Below are positions 10,301 through 18,471 of a stretch of 64,000 nucleotides of DNA, one piece after another. The stretch is taken from the NCBI RefSeq assembly GCF_001571245.1, contig NZ_BCTK01000006.1, positions 1,116,001 to 1,180,000 of the forward strand, given 5' to 3'. How positions within the stretch are numbered: the stretch's first letter is position 1; every line of letters begins with the position of its first letter. Position numbers and translations under genes: made by a program. The notes under the pieces were generated by a model. The model made no database searches and was not told the DNA's origin. It saw only the letters and a program-made list of their open reading frames with translations. Origin of the DNA: Achromobacter piechaudii NBRC 102461. GTDB taxonomy: Bacteria; Pseudomonadota; Gammaproteobacteria; Burkholderiales; Burkholderiaceae_B.

Positions 10301-10813
10301 GCCGGCTACGACGCAGCCATCGGCACCCTGGCGCACGCCTGGCTTGCCCGCATCGGCCAAGACGGCACCCACGCCTGGCCCGCCCCCGCCTTGGCCGACC
10401 GCCTGCCCGCCATGCGCCGCCAACTGACCCGCGCCGGAATCCCCGCCAGCCAGGCCGACGACGCCGCCCAAGCCGTACTCGAAACCCTGCAAGCCACCCT
10501 AGCCGACGAACGCGGCCTGTGGCTGCTATCCCAATCCGGCGCCCGCCGCGAATGGCCCCTGATCGACGCCGCCGGCAAGGTCTCCGTCATCGACCTGGCC
10601 TTGAGCACCGAAGACGGCTGGCTGATCGTCGACTACAAAACAGGCCGCCCCCACCCCGGCGAATCCCCCACCGCCTTCGCCACCCGCATGCGCCAACGCC
10701 ACGGCGAACAACTCCTGCGCTACTGCACCCAAGTCACCGCCCTGGACGGCCGACTCGCCCGCGCCGCCCTCTACTTCCCCCGCGCCCGCGCCTGGATAGA
10801 CCTGAACCCCTGA
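7364..10813 (+). CDS. AddA-like UvrD-family helicase/exonuclease
   Basis: An 1149-residue superfamily 1A helicase with a C-terminal nuclease, partner of the preceding AddB-like protein. Helicase motifs are clear: I, QAPAGSGKTELLTDRIL (about residue 28); Ia, AITFTRKAASEMHARV; II, LLIDEFQDTSQTQLDLL; III, LFLVGDPMQSIYRFRKAEV; V, EIMTMHKSKGLQFETVILY; VI, LLYVAATRARKRLHLVGHV. The C-terminal part has VIDLALSTEDGWLIVDYKTG, the RecB nuclease motif. No recB, recC or recD is seen in this window, so the pair may be the main end-resection enzyme or an additional one. The 3-base spacing to the upstream stop indicates translational coupling. Confidence 0.85.
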   Translation: MADTERLPQDHAARTDALDPTRSFLVQAPAGSGKTELLTDRILALLATVNRPEEIVAITFTRKAASEMHARVLSKLRRGLDAPPEAMHERRSWELARAALARNDEQGWHLLDHPARLAIRTIDSFCAGLVRSMPWLSELGGMPEITDDARAHYEAAARATLDLADDYDAVRILLQHLDVDVQAAKDAIADMLGQRDQWLPLLRHGSDREGMQAMLAEAIGEDLDALCEAMPYGWGEALCGPARLAATHLQDGDDDNKLLALLDWTDDLPPDAQVLDQWRAVAHLLLTGTGSLRKTVNKNLGFPAKCAHKEPFVAWLEAADGEAAWVRRLHAVRDIPAPHFTDAQWEVLGAQLMTLALAVAQLRLRFADKGEVDFIEIAQRAAAALGSADDPGELLLKLDASIRHLLIDEFQDTSQTQLDLLRTLTSGWQAGDGRSLFLVGDPMQSIYRFRKAEVGLFLEVADIGVGELTPDFLNLTDNFRSQAGIVEWVNQSFANLLPKRSDAAAGAIAYSPSTAFHDALPEAAVRFHPAWSRAGGTPAEEQAEDIAVGLVRQALIDHKGAKHPVAILVRARSHLGNLTRRLAQEGIRCRAVDLVPLALRPVVADLVQLVRALSHPADRMAWLSVLRAPYCGLTLTSLQRLFGDDHITPVPVLLERALRMTPATAPAVVSSAPQGSLFDSAPATPDTPSAQALLSADEFERLRQVAAVLLDKRNASGAMPFAAWVESLWRRLGGPALYAGLSVANDAESLFQLVERLAPHGAIDPAALDAGISRLFAAPDAADEDEGAVEIMTMHKSKGLQFETVILYGLHRAPRGDQAPLVRFEQSGGRVLFGPVKPRAEAEADPISRYLGAREARRASYEIDRLLYVAATRARKRLHLVGHVSIDEASGQVKTPPSASLLGRLWPCLPTPQPPAQDQQAEPDAVDAPEWQGEPLRRVATEGLAQLARQSNVSISAGFGTAERGAWGDGSEHPAWQLEAGYDAAIGTLAHAWLARIGQDGTHAWPAPALADRLPAMRRQLTRAGIPASQADDAAQAVLETLQATLADERGLWLLSQSGARREWPLIDAAGKVSVIDLALSTEDGWLIVDYKTGRPHPGESPTAFATRMRQRHGEQLLRYCTQVTALDGRLARAALYFPRARAWIDLNP

Positions 10814-11009
10814 CCAACAGCCTGCCCTGGTCGACTCGACCCGTCCCACGGATCAACAGGCTGCCAGTAGCGCAAGACGTCCAAAGCCAACAAATCAAAA
10901 TCGAAGCCCCCGTGCGGGCGAGCCAAAAAGGGGGAGGGCGCAGCAAGCAGTCAGGGCCGAATGGCAAGCAACTGGGCAAGGCATGGACCTTGCAGCAATA
11001 GAGCAGGCG

Positions 11010-11349
11010 GCCAAAGCAGGGGCCATGCCAAGTAACTGAGCAAGACGGCCAAAGCAGGCAGGCATGGCAAGCACCTGAGGAAGACGCCAAAGCAGGCGGC
11101 ATGGCAATCACCTGAGGGAGTCGGCCAAAGCTGGGGCCATGCCAGGCAACTGAGGAAGACGGCCAAAGCTGGGGCCATGCCAGGCAACTGAGGAAGACGG
11201 CCGAAGCAGGAGCCATGCCGAGCAACTGAGGAAGACAGCCAAAGCAAGCGGCATGGCAAGCACCTGAGGAAGACGCCCGAAGCAGGCGGCATGGCAAGCG
11301 CCGAGGGAGACGGCCAATGGAATCGGCCATGGCAAGCAACAGATGGCGG
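11010..11349. repeat. 38-bp tandem repeat array, eight units plus one degenerate
   Basis: Units start at 11010, 11048, 11086, 11124, 11162, 11200, 11238 and 11276 (the last is 37 bp), with a degenerate ninth at 11313-11349. The consensus begins GCCAAAGCAGG, has GGCATGGCAAG or GGCCATGCCA in the middle, and ends ACTGAGGAAGACG. Units 4 and 5 are identical. Because 38 is not a multiple of three, the array cannot encode a simple protein repeat. It explains long stop-free shadow frames on the minus strand. It lies between the AddA-like gene and the SRP RNA gene. Confidence 0.9.
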
Positions 11350-11445
11350 CGGTCAAACCAAGCGGCCACAGCAAGCAGTCGAGGACGACCACCAGAGCAC
11401 AAGCATCCAAGACAACCCAACAAAGCAGCAAACAACCAAGCGAGG

Positions 11446-11500
11446 CAAGCAAGCGAAGCAAGCAAGGGAAGCAAGCAAGCAAGCGAAGCAAGCAACCGAC
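11446..11500. repeat. Interrupted AAGC/GCAA short tandem repeat
   Basis: A low-complexity tract built from AAGC and CGAAGCAAGC words, such as GCAAGCAAGCGAAGCAAGC repeated with small interruptions. It continues the low-complexity, stop-poor region after the 38-bp array. No gene is visible between 10814 and 11663 apart from these repeats. Confidence 0.7.
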
Positions 11501-11570
11501 AACGCCAGCAAGGCAAAGCGAAGCGAGCCAAAAATGGCAAGCGAAGCAAAGCCATCACCCCCTCCCCCTC

Positions 11571-11592
11571 GGGGGGAGGGCCGGGGAGGGGG
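11571..11592 (+). other. G-quadruplex motif within a GC hairpin
   Basis: Four runs of three or more G (6, 3, 4 and 5 bases) are separated by loops of 1, 2 and 1 bases on the plus strand. The preceding C-rich stretch (11558-11569) is complementary, so a hairpin is an alternative fold. It lies 72 bp before the SRP RNA gene. Confidence 0.7.
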
Positions 11593-11608
11593 CAACATAC
11601 CGCCCCTC

Positions 11609-11680
11609 AGGGGCCCGCCAACCGGAAGGCTGCAAGCAAGCGAAGCGCAGCTCTGCTAGAATTCCGGTTGGCGGGCCCCT
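11609..11680. repeat. 17-bp inverted repeat overlapping the 5' arm of the SRP RNA
   Basis: AGGGGCCCGCCAACCGG at 11609-11625 is the exact reverse complement of 11664-11680, which is the 5' arm of the SRP RNA. The upstream copy therefore matches and exceeds the natural 3' arm (11761-11770). If transcribed through, it could compete for pairing with the RNA's 5' end. Confidence 0.8.
11654..11662 (+). promoter_or_regulatory. Extended -10 promoter for SRP RNA
   Basis: TGCTAGAAT is an extended -10 (TGn plus TAGAAT) directly before the SRP RNA. No good -35 is seen. Transcription would start near 11668-11670, so the annotated 5' end may be a few bases too far upstream. Confidence 0.5.
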
Positions 11681-11770
11681 CCGCATGGTTCGACGGTGAA
11701 CCTGGTCAGGTCGGGAACGAAGCAGCCATAGTCGTTTAGGGTCAGTGCCGGAGTAAGGCTCGCCAACCGG
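11664..11770 (+). ncRNA. ffs: Signal recognition particle RNA (4.5S type)
   Basis: The conserved SRP domain IV core is present: GGTCAGGTCGGGAACGAAGC at 11704-11723, matching the Ffh-binding GGUCAGG and AGCAGCC internal loops and tetraloop region. The ends pair over 10 bp (11664-11673 with 11761-11770), giving a short bacterial hairpin RNA of about 107 bases. It guides Ffh to nascent membrane proteins. Position directly before dnaX-ybaB-recR mirrors the scr-dnaX-yaaK-recR order known in Bacillus subtilis. End points are approximate. Confidence 0.93.
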
Positions 11771-11777
11771 ATTCTTC

Positions 11778-11818
11778 AAAGCAAAGGGTCATGAATTCAT
11801 CTCATGGCCCTTCGCTTT
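11778..11818 (+). terminator. ffs: Stem-loop downstream of SRP RNA
   Basis: A 17-bp stem (11778-11794 with 11802-11818) with one mismatch, one G-T pair and a 7-base loop starts 8 bases after the SRP RNA. The T-rich end is short (CTTTC). It is the likely transcription end of the RNA. Confidence 0.6.
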
Positions 11819-11820
11819 CA

Positions 11821-11876
11821 AGGGGGACGGGGTTATTTTCCAGGGATTCGTTCCACGGGAATAAGCCCGTCCCCTT
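11821..11876. repeat. REP-like long inverted repeat
   Basis: GGGGACGGG plus TTATT (11823-11837) pairs with AATAA plus CCCGTCCCC (11860-11874) with a single mismatch, making a long hairpin. The GGGGACGGG ends resemble dispersed REP-type palindromes. It lies between the SRP RNA hairpin and dnaX and may also terminate or attenuate read-through. Confidence 0.55.
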
Positions 11877-11918
11877 TGCATTTCAGCCAGCACGCGAAAC
11901 AGGCTCTACAATCCAGCC

Positions 11919-14276
11919 ATGACTTATCTGGTACTGGCCCGCAAGTGGCGGCCGAGATCGTTCGATACCCTCGTGGGACAGGATCACGTGGTGCGCGCGC
12001 TGACTCATGCGCTCGACACTCAACGCCTGCACCATGCCTGGTTGTTCACCGGCACGCGGGGCGTGGGCAAGACCACGTTATCCCGCATCCTGGCCAAGTC
12101 CCTCAACTGTGAAACCGGCATCACGTCCAAGCCTTGCGGCGTCTGCCGCGCTTGCACCGAGATCGACGCCGGACGCTTTGTCGACTACCTCGAACTGGAC
12201 GCGGCCTCGAACCGCGGCGTCGAGGAAATGACCCAGTTGCTGGAGCAAGCGGTGTATGCGCCGGGCGCAGGGCGCTTCAAGGTCTACATGATCGACGAAG
12301 TGCACATGCTGACCGGCCACGCCTTCAACGCCATGTTGAAGACGCTGGAAGAACCGCCCCCCCATGTCAAATTCATCCTGGCCACCACCGATCCGCAGAA
12401 GATCCCGGTGACGGTGCTGTCGCGCTGCCTGCAATTCAATCTGAAGCAGATGCCTGCCGACTCCATCGTGGGCCATTTGCAGGCCGTGCTGGGTCACGAA
12501 GAAGTGGCTTTTGAAGTGCCGGCCTTGCGTCTCATCGGCCAGGCCGCCCAGGGTTCGATGCGCGATGCGCTGTCCCTGACCGACCAGGCCATCGCCTACA
12601 GCGCTGGCAACATGACCGAGGACGCCGTGCGCGGCATGCTCGGCACCATCGACCAGCGCCACCTCGTACGCCTGCTGGACGCCTTGTCCACCGGCGACGC
12701 CAAGGGCGTACTGGCCGTGGCCGACGAGCTGGCCGTGCGCGGGCTGTCGTATGCCGGCGCGCTGGCCGACCTGGCGGTCCTGTTGTCGCGCGTTGCGATC
12801 GAGCAGCGCGTCACGGGCGTCACGCCCGCCGAAGATCCCTTGGCTGCCGACATCGCGCGGCTGGCGCTTGGCCTGCATCCCGACGCGGTTCAACTGTTCT
12901 ATTCCGTCGCGGTGCATAGCCGAGGCGAACTGACGCTGGCGCCCGACGAATACGCGGGCTTCATCATGGCGTGCCTGCGCATGTTGGCGCTGAATGGCGA
13001 CGCCGGTCCGCAGACCGCCTTGGAAGCGCCCGCCGCGCCCGCCCGCCAGGCGGCCGAGCCGGCCGAAGCCGTGACGGCGTCCGCGCCAGCCGCAGATGCC
13101 CCGATGGCGGCGGCTCCGGTGGCGGCGGCTGTTGCGCCTGCTATCGCGACCGCCGCTGCGCCTGCTATTTCGCCTGCCGCCGCGCCTGCCAGCGCGGTTC
13201 CCGCTGTTGCGTCCACGCCTGCACCGACCGCTGTCGCGTCGCCAACCGCAGCCGTGCCCGCAGCCGGGGCGGCAAGCGCCGTATCGGCTTCGCCTTCCTC
13301 GCCGGCCGGCAACGTCGACGCTGCTGCTCCCGCCCCGCAGGCGGCTGCCTCCGCGACGACGGCTGCCTCCACGACGACGGCTGTCGCCGCATCGGCGGAA
13401 GGCGTTCCGCCCTGGGAAGATCTGCCTGAAGAATCGACTGCGTCGGCGAACCAGGCGGATCCCGCCTCCGCCGAGTCCGTAACATCGGCCCCCGCAACGA
13501 CTGTGGCCGCCCCGCCGGCCGCCGATTCACCGGCCGCCGAGCCTCCATCCCCCCAATCCTCGCCCGCCTCATCGTCTCCCGCCGCCGATGCCGCTGCCGC
13601 CAAGGCCGCTGGTTCGGCCGCGCTGGCTGTCACGCCCGCCGTGGCGGCCGTGCTGGCGACGGCGCCTGCCGACGCCGATGGTCCGCCTTCGTGGGTCGAC
13701 GAAGAAATCCCCTTCGAAGCCGAAGGCGGTTTCGTGCCGGACGGGGGCTTCACGTCCGACCCGGACGATGACGATTTTGAAACGCTGGCAAGCGCGCCCT
13801 CGGTCGCGCCTGCCGCTCCCGCCGCGCGCCGAGAAGCGCCCGCGCCGTCGCGCAAGCGCTCATCGCGCGCCCGCCTGGCCGACATGACGCCGGCCACCTG
13901 GCCCGAGCTGGCCGCGCGCTTGCCCGTCACAGGGCTGGCGGCCGAGCTGGCCAAGCAAAGCGAATGGGCCGGCGTGCAGGGCGATGCGATCATCCTGCGG
14001 GTGGCCGTGAAAACCCTGGCCGAAAGCGAAAGCCGTGTCCGGCTCCAGACCGTCCTGTGCGAACATTTCGGCCAAGGCATCCGGCTGGACGTCGAAGTCG
14101 GCATCACCGGCGAAGCCACGGCGCATGCCGTTGCGAAGGCCGAGCGCGCCGCGCGCCAGCAGGCTGCCGAAGACGCTGTGGCCGTGGACCCGTTTGTACA
14201 AGCGTTGCTGGCCGATTTCGGGGGCCAGGTGGTCCCCGGTTCCATCCGCCACGTTGATCCCCCGGCCGCTGCCTGA
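11919..14276 (+). CDS. dnaX: DNA polymerase III subunits gamma/tau
   Basis: A 785-residue clamp-loader ATPase. The N-terminus [20 protein letters not shown] is diagnostic. It is followed by Walker A GTRGVGKT (residues about 46-53), the zinc-binding cysteines in [11 protein letters not shown], Walker [11 protein letters not shown], and sensor I with the SRC arginine finger (LSRCLQF). Residues about 365-630 are an Ala/Pro/Thr-rich low-complexity linker, much longer than in E. coli. The C-terminal about 130 residues look like the tau part that contacts polymerase and DnaB. I saw no A-AAA-AAG slippage site, so a short gamma form made by frameshifting is not evident. Confidence 0.97.
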   Translation: MTYLVLARKWRPRSFDTLVGQDHVVRALTHALDTQRLHHAWLFTGTRGVGKTTLSRILAKSLNCETGITSKPCGVCRACTEIDAGRFVDYLELDAASNRGVEEMTQLLEQAVYAPGAGRFKVYMIDEVHMLTGHAFNAMLKTLEEPPPHVKFILATTDPQKIPVTVLSRCLQFNLKQMPADSIVGHLQAVLGHEEVAFEVPALRLIGQAAQGSMRDALSLTDQAIAYSAGNMTEDAVRGMLGTIDQRHLVRLLDALSTGDAKGVLAVADELAVRGLSYAGALADLAVLLSRVAIEQRVTGVTPAEDPLAADIARLALGLHPDAVQLFYSVAVHSRGELTLAPDEYAGFIMACLRMLALNGDAGPQTALEAPAAPARQAAEPAEAVTASAPAADAPMAAAPVAAAVAPAIATAAAPAISPAAAPASAVPAVASTPAPTAVASPTAAVPAAGAASAVSASPSSPAGNVDAAAPAPQAAASATTAASTTTAVAASAEGVPPWEDLPEESTASANQADPASAESVTSAPATTVAAPPAADSPAAEPPSPQSSPASSSPAADAAAAKAAGSAALAVTPAVAAVLATAPADADGPPSWVDEEIPFEAEGGFVPDGGFTSDPDDDDFETLASAPSVAPAAPAARREAPAPSRKRSSRARLADMTPATWPELAARLPVTGLAAELAKQSEWAGVQGDAIILRVAVKTLAESESRVRLQTVLCEHFGQGIRLDVEVGITGEATAHAVAKAERAARQQAAEDAVAVDPFVQALLADFGGQVVPGSIRHVDPPAAA

Positions 14277-14319
14277 GGCGGCGGCCCCTCTTATTCCCCT
14301 CGTTCAAGGAACATCCATC

Positions 14320-14646
14320 ATGATGAAAGGACAACTGGCCGGCCTGATGCGCCAGGCGCAGCAAATGCAGGAAAACATGAAGAAGGCGCAAGACGCGCTG
14401 GCCGAGATCCTGGTCGAAGGCGCCTCTGGCGGCGGCCTGGTCAAGGTCACCATGACCTGCCGCCACGACGTCAAGCGCGTCGTCATCGATCCGTCGCTGC
14501 TGGGCGATGACAAGGACATGCTCGAAGACCTGGTTGCCGCCGCGTTCAACGACGCGCTGCGCAAGGCCGAGACCACCTCGCAGGAAAAGATGGCGGGCGT
14601 CACCGCCGGCATGCCGCTGCCCCCGGGCATGAAGCTGCCGTTCTGA
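14320..14646 (+). CDS. ybaB: YbaB/EbfC nucleoid-associated protein
   Basis: A 108-residue DNA-binding dimer of the YbaB/EbfC family. The sequence [20 protein letters not shown] begins a helix, followed by [30 protein letters not shown] and a C-terminal LPPGMKLPF typical of the family. Two adjacent ATG codons (14320 and 14323) are possible starts; the SD-like AAGGA lies at 14306-14310. It lies between dnaX and recR, the conserved order in many bacteria, and is probably co-transcribed. Confidence 0.93.
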   Translation: MMKGQLAGLMRQAQQMQENMKKAQDALAEILVEGASGGGLVKVTMTCRHDVKRVVIDPSLLGDDKDMLEDLVAAAFNDALRKAETTSQEKMAGVTAGMPLPPGMKLPF

Positions 14647-14667
14647 TCAAGGCTGCCCTGGGCTGCA

Positions 14668-15276
14668 ATGGATCCCTTACTGCCTGAACCCGAACCGCTG
14701 GTGTCTCTGATCGAGGCGCTTCGGCGCCTGCCCGGCGTGGGCGTCCGATCAGCCCGGCGCATGGCCTATCACCTGTTGCAGCACGACCCGCAAGGCGCGG
14801 ACATGCTGGGGCGGGCGCTGGCCGGCGCGGTACGGGATCTGAAGCATTGCGCCCGTTGCAACAGCTTTTCCGAAGAGGAAGTCTGCGGCACCTGCTCCAA
14901 TCCCAAGCGCGATCCCTCGCTCCTGTGCATCGTGGAAACCCCGGCCGACCAGAACATGATCGAGTCCAGCCACGGCTATCGTGGCCTGTACTACGTCTTG
15001 ATGGGCCGGGTCGCGCCGCTTGAAGGCATTGGTCCGCGCGAACTGGATTTCGAGCGCATCATCAAGCGCGCTACCGACGGCGAGGTTCAGGAAGTCATCC
15101 TGGCCACCAACTTCACGGCAGAGGGCGAGACGACCGCCCATTTCCTGGGTGAAGCGCTGGGCGAACGCGGCCTGCGCGTCACGCGGCTGGCGCGCGGCGT
15201 GCCTGCCGGCAGCGAGCTTGAATACGTGGATGCGGGCACCATCGCGTGGGCGCTGATGGAGCGCAAGACCACCTAG
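14668..15276 (+). CDS. recR: Recombination mediator RecR
   Basis: A 202-residue RecF-pathway protein that helps load RecA at gaps. Visible features are the N-terminal helix-hairpin-helix ([20 protein letters not shown]), the four-cysteine zinc finger ([16 protein letters not shown]) and the Toprim domain ([16 protein letters not shown]). The C-terminus includes [20 protein letters not shown]. Length is normal. It is the third gene of the dnaX-ybaB-recR cluster. Confidence 0.97.
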   Translation: MDPLLPEPEPLVSLIEALRRLPGVGVRSARRMAYHLLQHDPQGADMLGRALAGAVRDLKHCARCNSFSEEEVCGTCSNPKRDPSLLCIVETPADQNMIESSHGYRGLYYVLMGRVAPLEGIGPRELDFERIIKRATDGEVQEVILATNFTAEGETTAHFLGEALGERGLRVTRLARGVPAGSELEYVDAGTIAWALMERKTT

Positions 15277-15353
15277 CACGGCAGGGCTCGCAAACGTCAA
15301 AACAGCCGCCCGGCAATGCATCGGCGCGGCACGAAACGTGAGGAAGACAAACC

Positions 15354-16613
15354 ATGTCAGCGCTGACCGGACTGAAAGTCCTGGAACTCGGCACGCTTAT
15401 CGCCGGCCCCTTCGCCGCGCGCATCTTCGGCGAATTCGGCGCCGACGTCATCAAGGTCGAAACCCCGCACGGGCCGGATGGCACGGGTGGCGGCGACCCC
15501 ATCCGCAGTTGGCGCCATCTGCACGAGGGCAATTCGCTCTGGTGGACGGTGCAGGCCCGCAACAAGCAATCCATCGCACTGAATCTGAAGGACCCGCGCG
15601 CGCAGGAGATCGCCCGCAAGCTGGCGCTGGACGCCGACGTCGTGGTGGAAAACTACCGGCCCGGCGTGCTGGAGAAGTGGGGCCTGGGCTATGAGCAATT
15701 GCGCGCCATCAATCCGGCGCTGATCATGGTGCGGCTGTCGGGCTATGGCCAGACCGGCCCCATGAAAGATCAGCCGGGCTTCGGCGCCATCGGCGAAAGC
15801 ATGGGCGGCCTGCGCTACGTGTCGGGGCATCCCGATCGGCCCCCGGTGCGTGTAGGCATTTCCATTGGCGATTCCATCGCCGCGCTGCACGGCGTGATCG
15901 GCGCGATGATGGCGCTGCGCCATCGCGACGCGACCGGCGGCCGCTGGAATGGCAAGACCGGCGAGGCGTGCCAGGCAGGGCAAGGCCAGATGGTGGACGT
16001 CGCCCTGTACGAAGCCGTGTTCAACATGATGGAAAGCCTGGTGCCCGAATACGACGTGGCCGGCGTGGTGCGCGAACGCACTGGCGGCGCGCTGCCCGGC
16101 ATCGTGCCGTCCAACACCTACACCACGCGCGATGGCCAGAACATCGTCATCGCCGGCAACGGCGACGCCATCTTCCATCGGCTCATGCGCGCCATCGGCC
16201 GCGATGATCTGGCCGAGGACCCCGAACTGGTGCGCAACGACGGCCGCGCGCGCCGCGTGCAGGACATCGACGGAGCGATCCAGCAGTGGTGCGATGGGCG
16301 CACCATCGACCAGGCGCTGGACACCTTGAAAGCGGCGGACGTGCCGGTCGGCAAGATCTACAGCGTGGCAGACATGTTCAACGATCCGCAGTTCCTCGCG
16401 CGCCGCATGATCGAGCAACATCAGCTTGCCGACGGCAGCCCCGTCAAGCTTCCCGCCGTAGTTCCCAAGCTGTCGGAGACCCCTGGCCAGACGCGCTGGG
16501 TAGGCCCGAAATTAGGGGAACATACCGAGGAAGTCCTGAAAACGCTGGGGTATGATTCAGCGGCTATTGACGAGCTGGCGAAGACCGGCGCTATCGGCAA
16601 ACCCGACAACTAA
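15354..16613 (+). CDS. Family III CoA-transferase (CaiB/BaiF)
   Basis: A 419-residue class III CoA-transferase that would move CoA between carboxylic acids. The N-terminal LKVLELGTLIAGPFAARIFGE and VVVENYRPGVLEKWGLGY are family signatures. The catalytic Asp of the family (Asp169 in formyl-CoA transferase) corresponds to Asp173 in SIGDSIAALHG, followed by GQGQMVDVALYEAVFN. A GAGGAAGA ribosome-binding site lies just before the ATG. It is followed after 12 bases by an ABC importer operon on the same strand, suggesting that the imported compound or a derivative is activated as a CoA thioester. The acid substrate is unknown. Confidence 0.85.
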   Translation: MSALTGLKVLELGTLIAGPFAARIFGEFGADVIKVETPHGPDGTGGGDPIRSWRHLHEGNSLWWTVQARNKQSIALNLKDPRAQEIARKLALDADVVVENYRPGVLEKWGLGYEQLRAINPALIMVRLSGYGQTGPMKDQPGFGAIGESMGGLRYVSGHPDRPPVRVGISIGDSIAALHGVIGAMMALRHRDATGGRWNGKTGEACQAGQGQMVDVALYEAVFNMMESLVPEYDVAGVVRERTGGALPGIVPSNTYTTRDGQNIVIAGNGDAIFHRLMRAIGRDDLAEDPELVRNDGRARRVQDIDGAIQQWCDGRTIDQALDTLKAADVPVGKIYSVADMFNDPQFLARRMIEQHQLADGSPVKLPAVVPKLSETPGQTRWVGPKLGEHTEEVLKTLGYDSAAIDELAKTGAIGKPDN

Positions 16614-16625
16614 GGAGACAACCCA

Positions 16626-17666
16626 ATGTCAGTTACTCGCCGTGAGTTGCTCAAGATGGCCGGCGCTGCCGGCGTCATGAGCATGGCGCCCGCCATCGTG
16701 CGGGCTCAAAAGCTGGAAAAGACCAAGGTTCAGATCGCTGTCGGCGGCAAGCCCCTGATCTACTATCTTCCGCTGTCCATCGCGGAAGCGCGCGGCTACT
16801 TCAAGGACGAAGGCCTGGACGTCAGCATCGCCGACTTCGCCGGTGGCTCCAAGGCCCTGCAAGCCGTGGTCGGCGGCAGCGCCGATGTCGTGTCGGGCGC
16901 CTTCGAACACACGCTGTCGATGCAGTCCAAGGGCCAGGCCTACCGCGCCTTCGTGCTGCAAGGCCGCGCGCCGATGATCGGCGTGGGCGTGTCCAAGAAG
17001 AATCTGCCCAACTACAAGGGTCCCGCCGACCTCAAGGGCAAGAAGATCGGCGTGACCGCGCCGGGTTCGTCCACCAACATGGTGGTCAGCTTCTTCCTGG
17101 CCAAGCACGGCCTGAAGGCTTCCGACGTTTCCATCATCGGCGTGGGCGCTGGCGCCGGTGCGGTGACGGCGCTGCGCAGCGGCCAGATCGACGCCATCTC
17201 CAACACCGACCCGGTCGTGTCGATGTTGGAAATGCCGGGCGATATCCAGATCATTGTCGATACGCGCACCTTGAAGGACACGCAGGACATCTTCGGCGGC
17301 AACATGCCCGCCGGCTGCCTGTACGCGCCGCAAGCGTTCATCGACGCCAATCCCAACACCACGCAGGCGTTGGCCAACGCGCTGGTTCGCGCCGATAAGT
17401 GGATTCAAAAGGCAGGCCCCGACGAGATCGCCAAGATCGTGCCGGAAACCTATCTGCTGGGCGATCCGGCCGTGTACAAGGCCGCCATCTCCAAGAGCCT
17501 CGAAGGCCTGTCGCCGGACGGCATGATCCCGGAAGACGGTGCCGCCACCGCGCTCAAGGCGCTGGCCGCCTACCAGGCCGATTTCGACGGCTCGAAGATT
17601 GATCCGTCCAAGGTCTGGACCAACGATTTCGCGCGCCGCGCCAACGAGAAGTACGCCAATGGCTGA
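16626..17666 (+). CDS. ABC transporter substrate-binding protein, NitT/TauT (SsuA/THI5-like) type
   Basis: A 346-residue periplasmic binding protein. The N-terminus SVTRRELLKMAGAAGVMSMAP has a twin-arginine followed by a hydrophobic stretch and an Ala-rich cleavage area (VRAQ), which fits Tat export. The body has the NMT1/SsuA features KPLIYYLPLSIAEARGYFKD, GGSADVVSGAFEH and the central GKKIGVTAPGSSTNM. The stop overlaps the ATPase start by eight bases. Substrates of this class include sulfonates, taurine, nitrate and aromatic acids; which one cannot be told here. Confidence 0.85.
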   Translation: MSVTRRELLKMAGAAGVMSMAPAIVRAQKLEKTKVQIAVGGKPLIYYLPLSIAEARGYFKDEGLDVSIADFAGGSKALQAVVGGSADVVSGAFEHTLSMQSKGQAYRAFVLQGRAPMIGVGVSKKNLPNYKGPADLKGKKIGVTAPGSSTNMVVSFFLAKHGLKASDVSIIGVGAGAGAVTALRSGQIDAISNTDPVVSMLEMPGDIQIIVDTRTLKDTQDIFGGNMPAGCLYAPQAFIDANPNTTQALANALVRADKWIQKAGPDEIAKIVPETYLLGDPAVYKAAISKSLEGLSPDGMIPEDGAATALKALAAYQADFDGSKIDPSKVWTNDFARRANEKYANG

Positions 17667-18468
17667 AGCCGCACTATCGCTGGAAAATATCAGTTGCACC
17701 TTTGTTTCGCGCGATGACCGGTCGCAGCGCTACACCGCCGTCAGCGACACGACCCTGGCCATTGCGCCCGGCGAGTTCGTGTCGGTGGTGGGCCCGACCG
17801 GCTGCGGCAAATCCACTTTGCTCAACGTCGGCGCCGGCTTGCTGACGCCGTCCAGCGGTCAGGTCAAGGTCTTTGGCCAGCCGCTGACGGGCATCAACGC
17901 GCGCGCCGGCTACATGTTCCAGGGCGAGGCGCTCTTGCCCTGGCGCAGCGCGCTGGACAACGTGGTGGCCGGGCTGGACTTCGCGGGCGTGCCGCGCCCC
18001 GAAGCGCTGGAGCGTGGCCGCGAATGGATGCGGCGCGTGGGCTTGGGCGGCTTTGAAAGCCGCTATCCGCACCAGATGTCGGGCGGCATGCGCAAGCGCG
18101 CCATGCTGGCCCAGACGCTGATCCGCGACCCCGACATCATCCTCATGGACGAACCGTTCTCCGCCCTGGATATCCAGACGCGGCAGTTGATGGAAAACGA
18201 GGTCCTGGATCTGTGGATGGCCAAGCGCAAGGCCGTGCTGTTCATCACGCACGATCTCGATGAAGCCATCGCCATGAGCGACCGCGTGATCGTGTTGTCG
18301 GCCGGCCCCGGCACGCACCCCATCGGGGAGTTCGCCATCGACCTGCCACGTCCGCGCGACGTGGCCGAGGTACGCGCCCATCCGCGCTTCGTCGAACTGC
18401 ATTCGGCCATCTGGGCCGTGCTGCGCGAAGAAGTGCTCAAGGGCTATGCCCAACAGAAGCGAGCCTGA
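17659..18468 (+). CDS. ABC transporter ATP-binding protein, NitT/TauT type
   Basis: A 269-residue ATPase. Walker A is GPTGCGKST (about residue 45), the signature is MSGGMRKRAMLAQ (the MSGGM form is usual for SsuB/TauB-like proteins), Walker B is IILMDEPFSALD, and the switch histidine follows in VLFITHDLDEA. The ATG at 17659 is chosen because the protein then starts MAEAALSLENISC and overlaps the end of the binding-protein gene. It pairs with the permease that begins three bases after its stop. Confidence 0.93.
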   Translation: MAEAALSLENISCTFVSRDDRSQRYTAVSDTTLAIAPGEFVSVVGPTGCGKSTLLNVGAGLLTPSSGQVKVFGQPLTGINARAGYMFQGEALLPWRSALDNVVAGLDFAGVPRPEALERGREWMRRVGLGGFESRYPHQMSGGMRKRAMLAQTLIRDPDIILMDEPFSALDIQTRQLMENEVLDLWMAKRKAVLFITHDLDEAIAMSDRVIVLSAGPGTHPIGEFAIDLPRPRDVAEVRAHPRFVELHSAIWAVLREEVLKGYAQQKRA

Positions 18469-18471
18469 GGT

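Noticed and set aside
11010-11349. CRISPR array
   Set aside because: The units are contiguous with no unique spacers, and no cas genes are nearby.
10734-11558. 274-codon open frame on the minus strand across the repeat region
   Set aside because: All three minus frames stay open over long stretches here because the array lacks TTA, CTA and TCA words. The 38-bp unit shifts frame each copy, so no stable protein is encoded.
11919-14276. Programmed frameshift making a gamma subunit from dnaX
   Set aside because: I saw no A-AAA-AAG type slippage site or following stem-loop in the reading frame.
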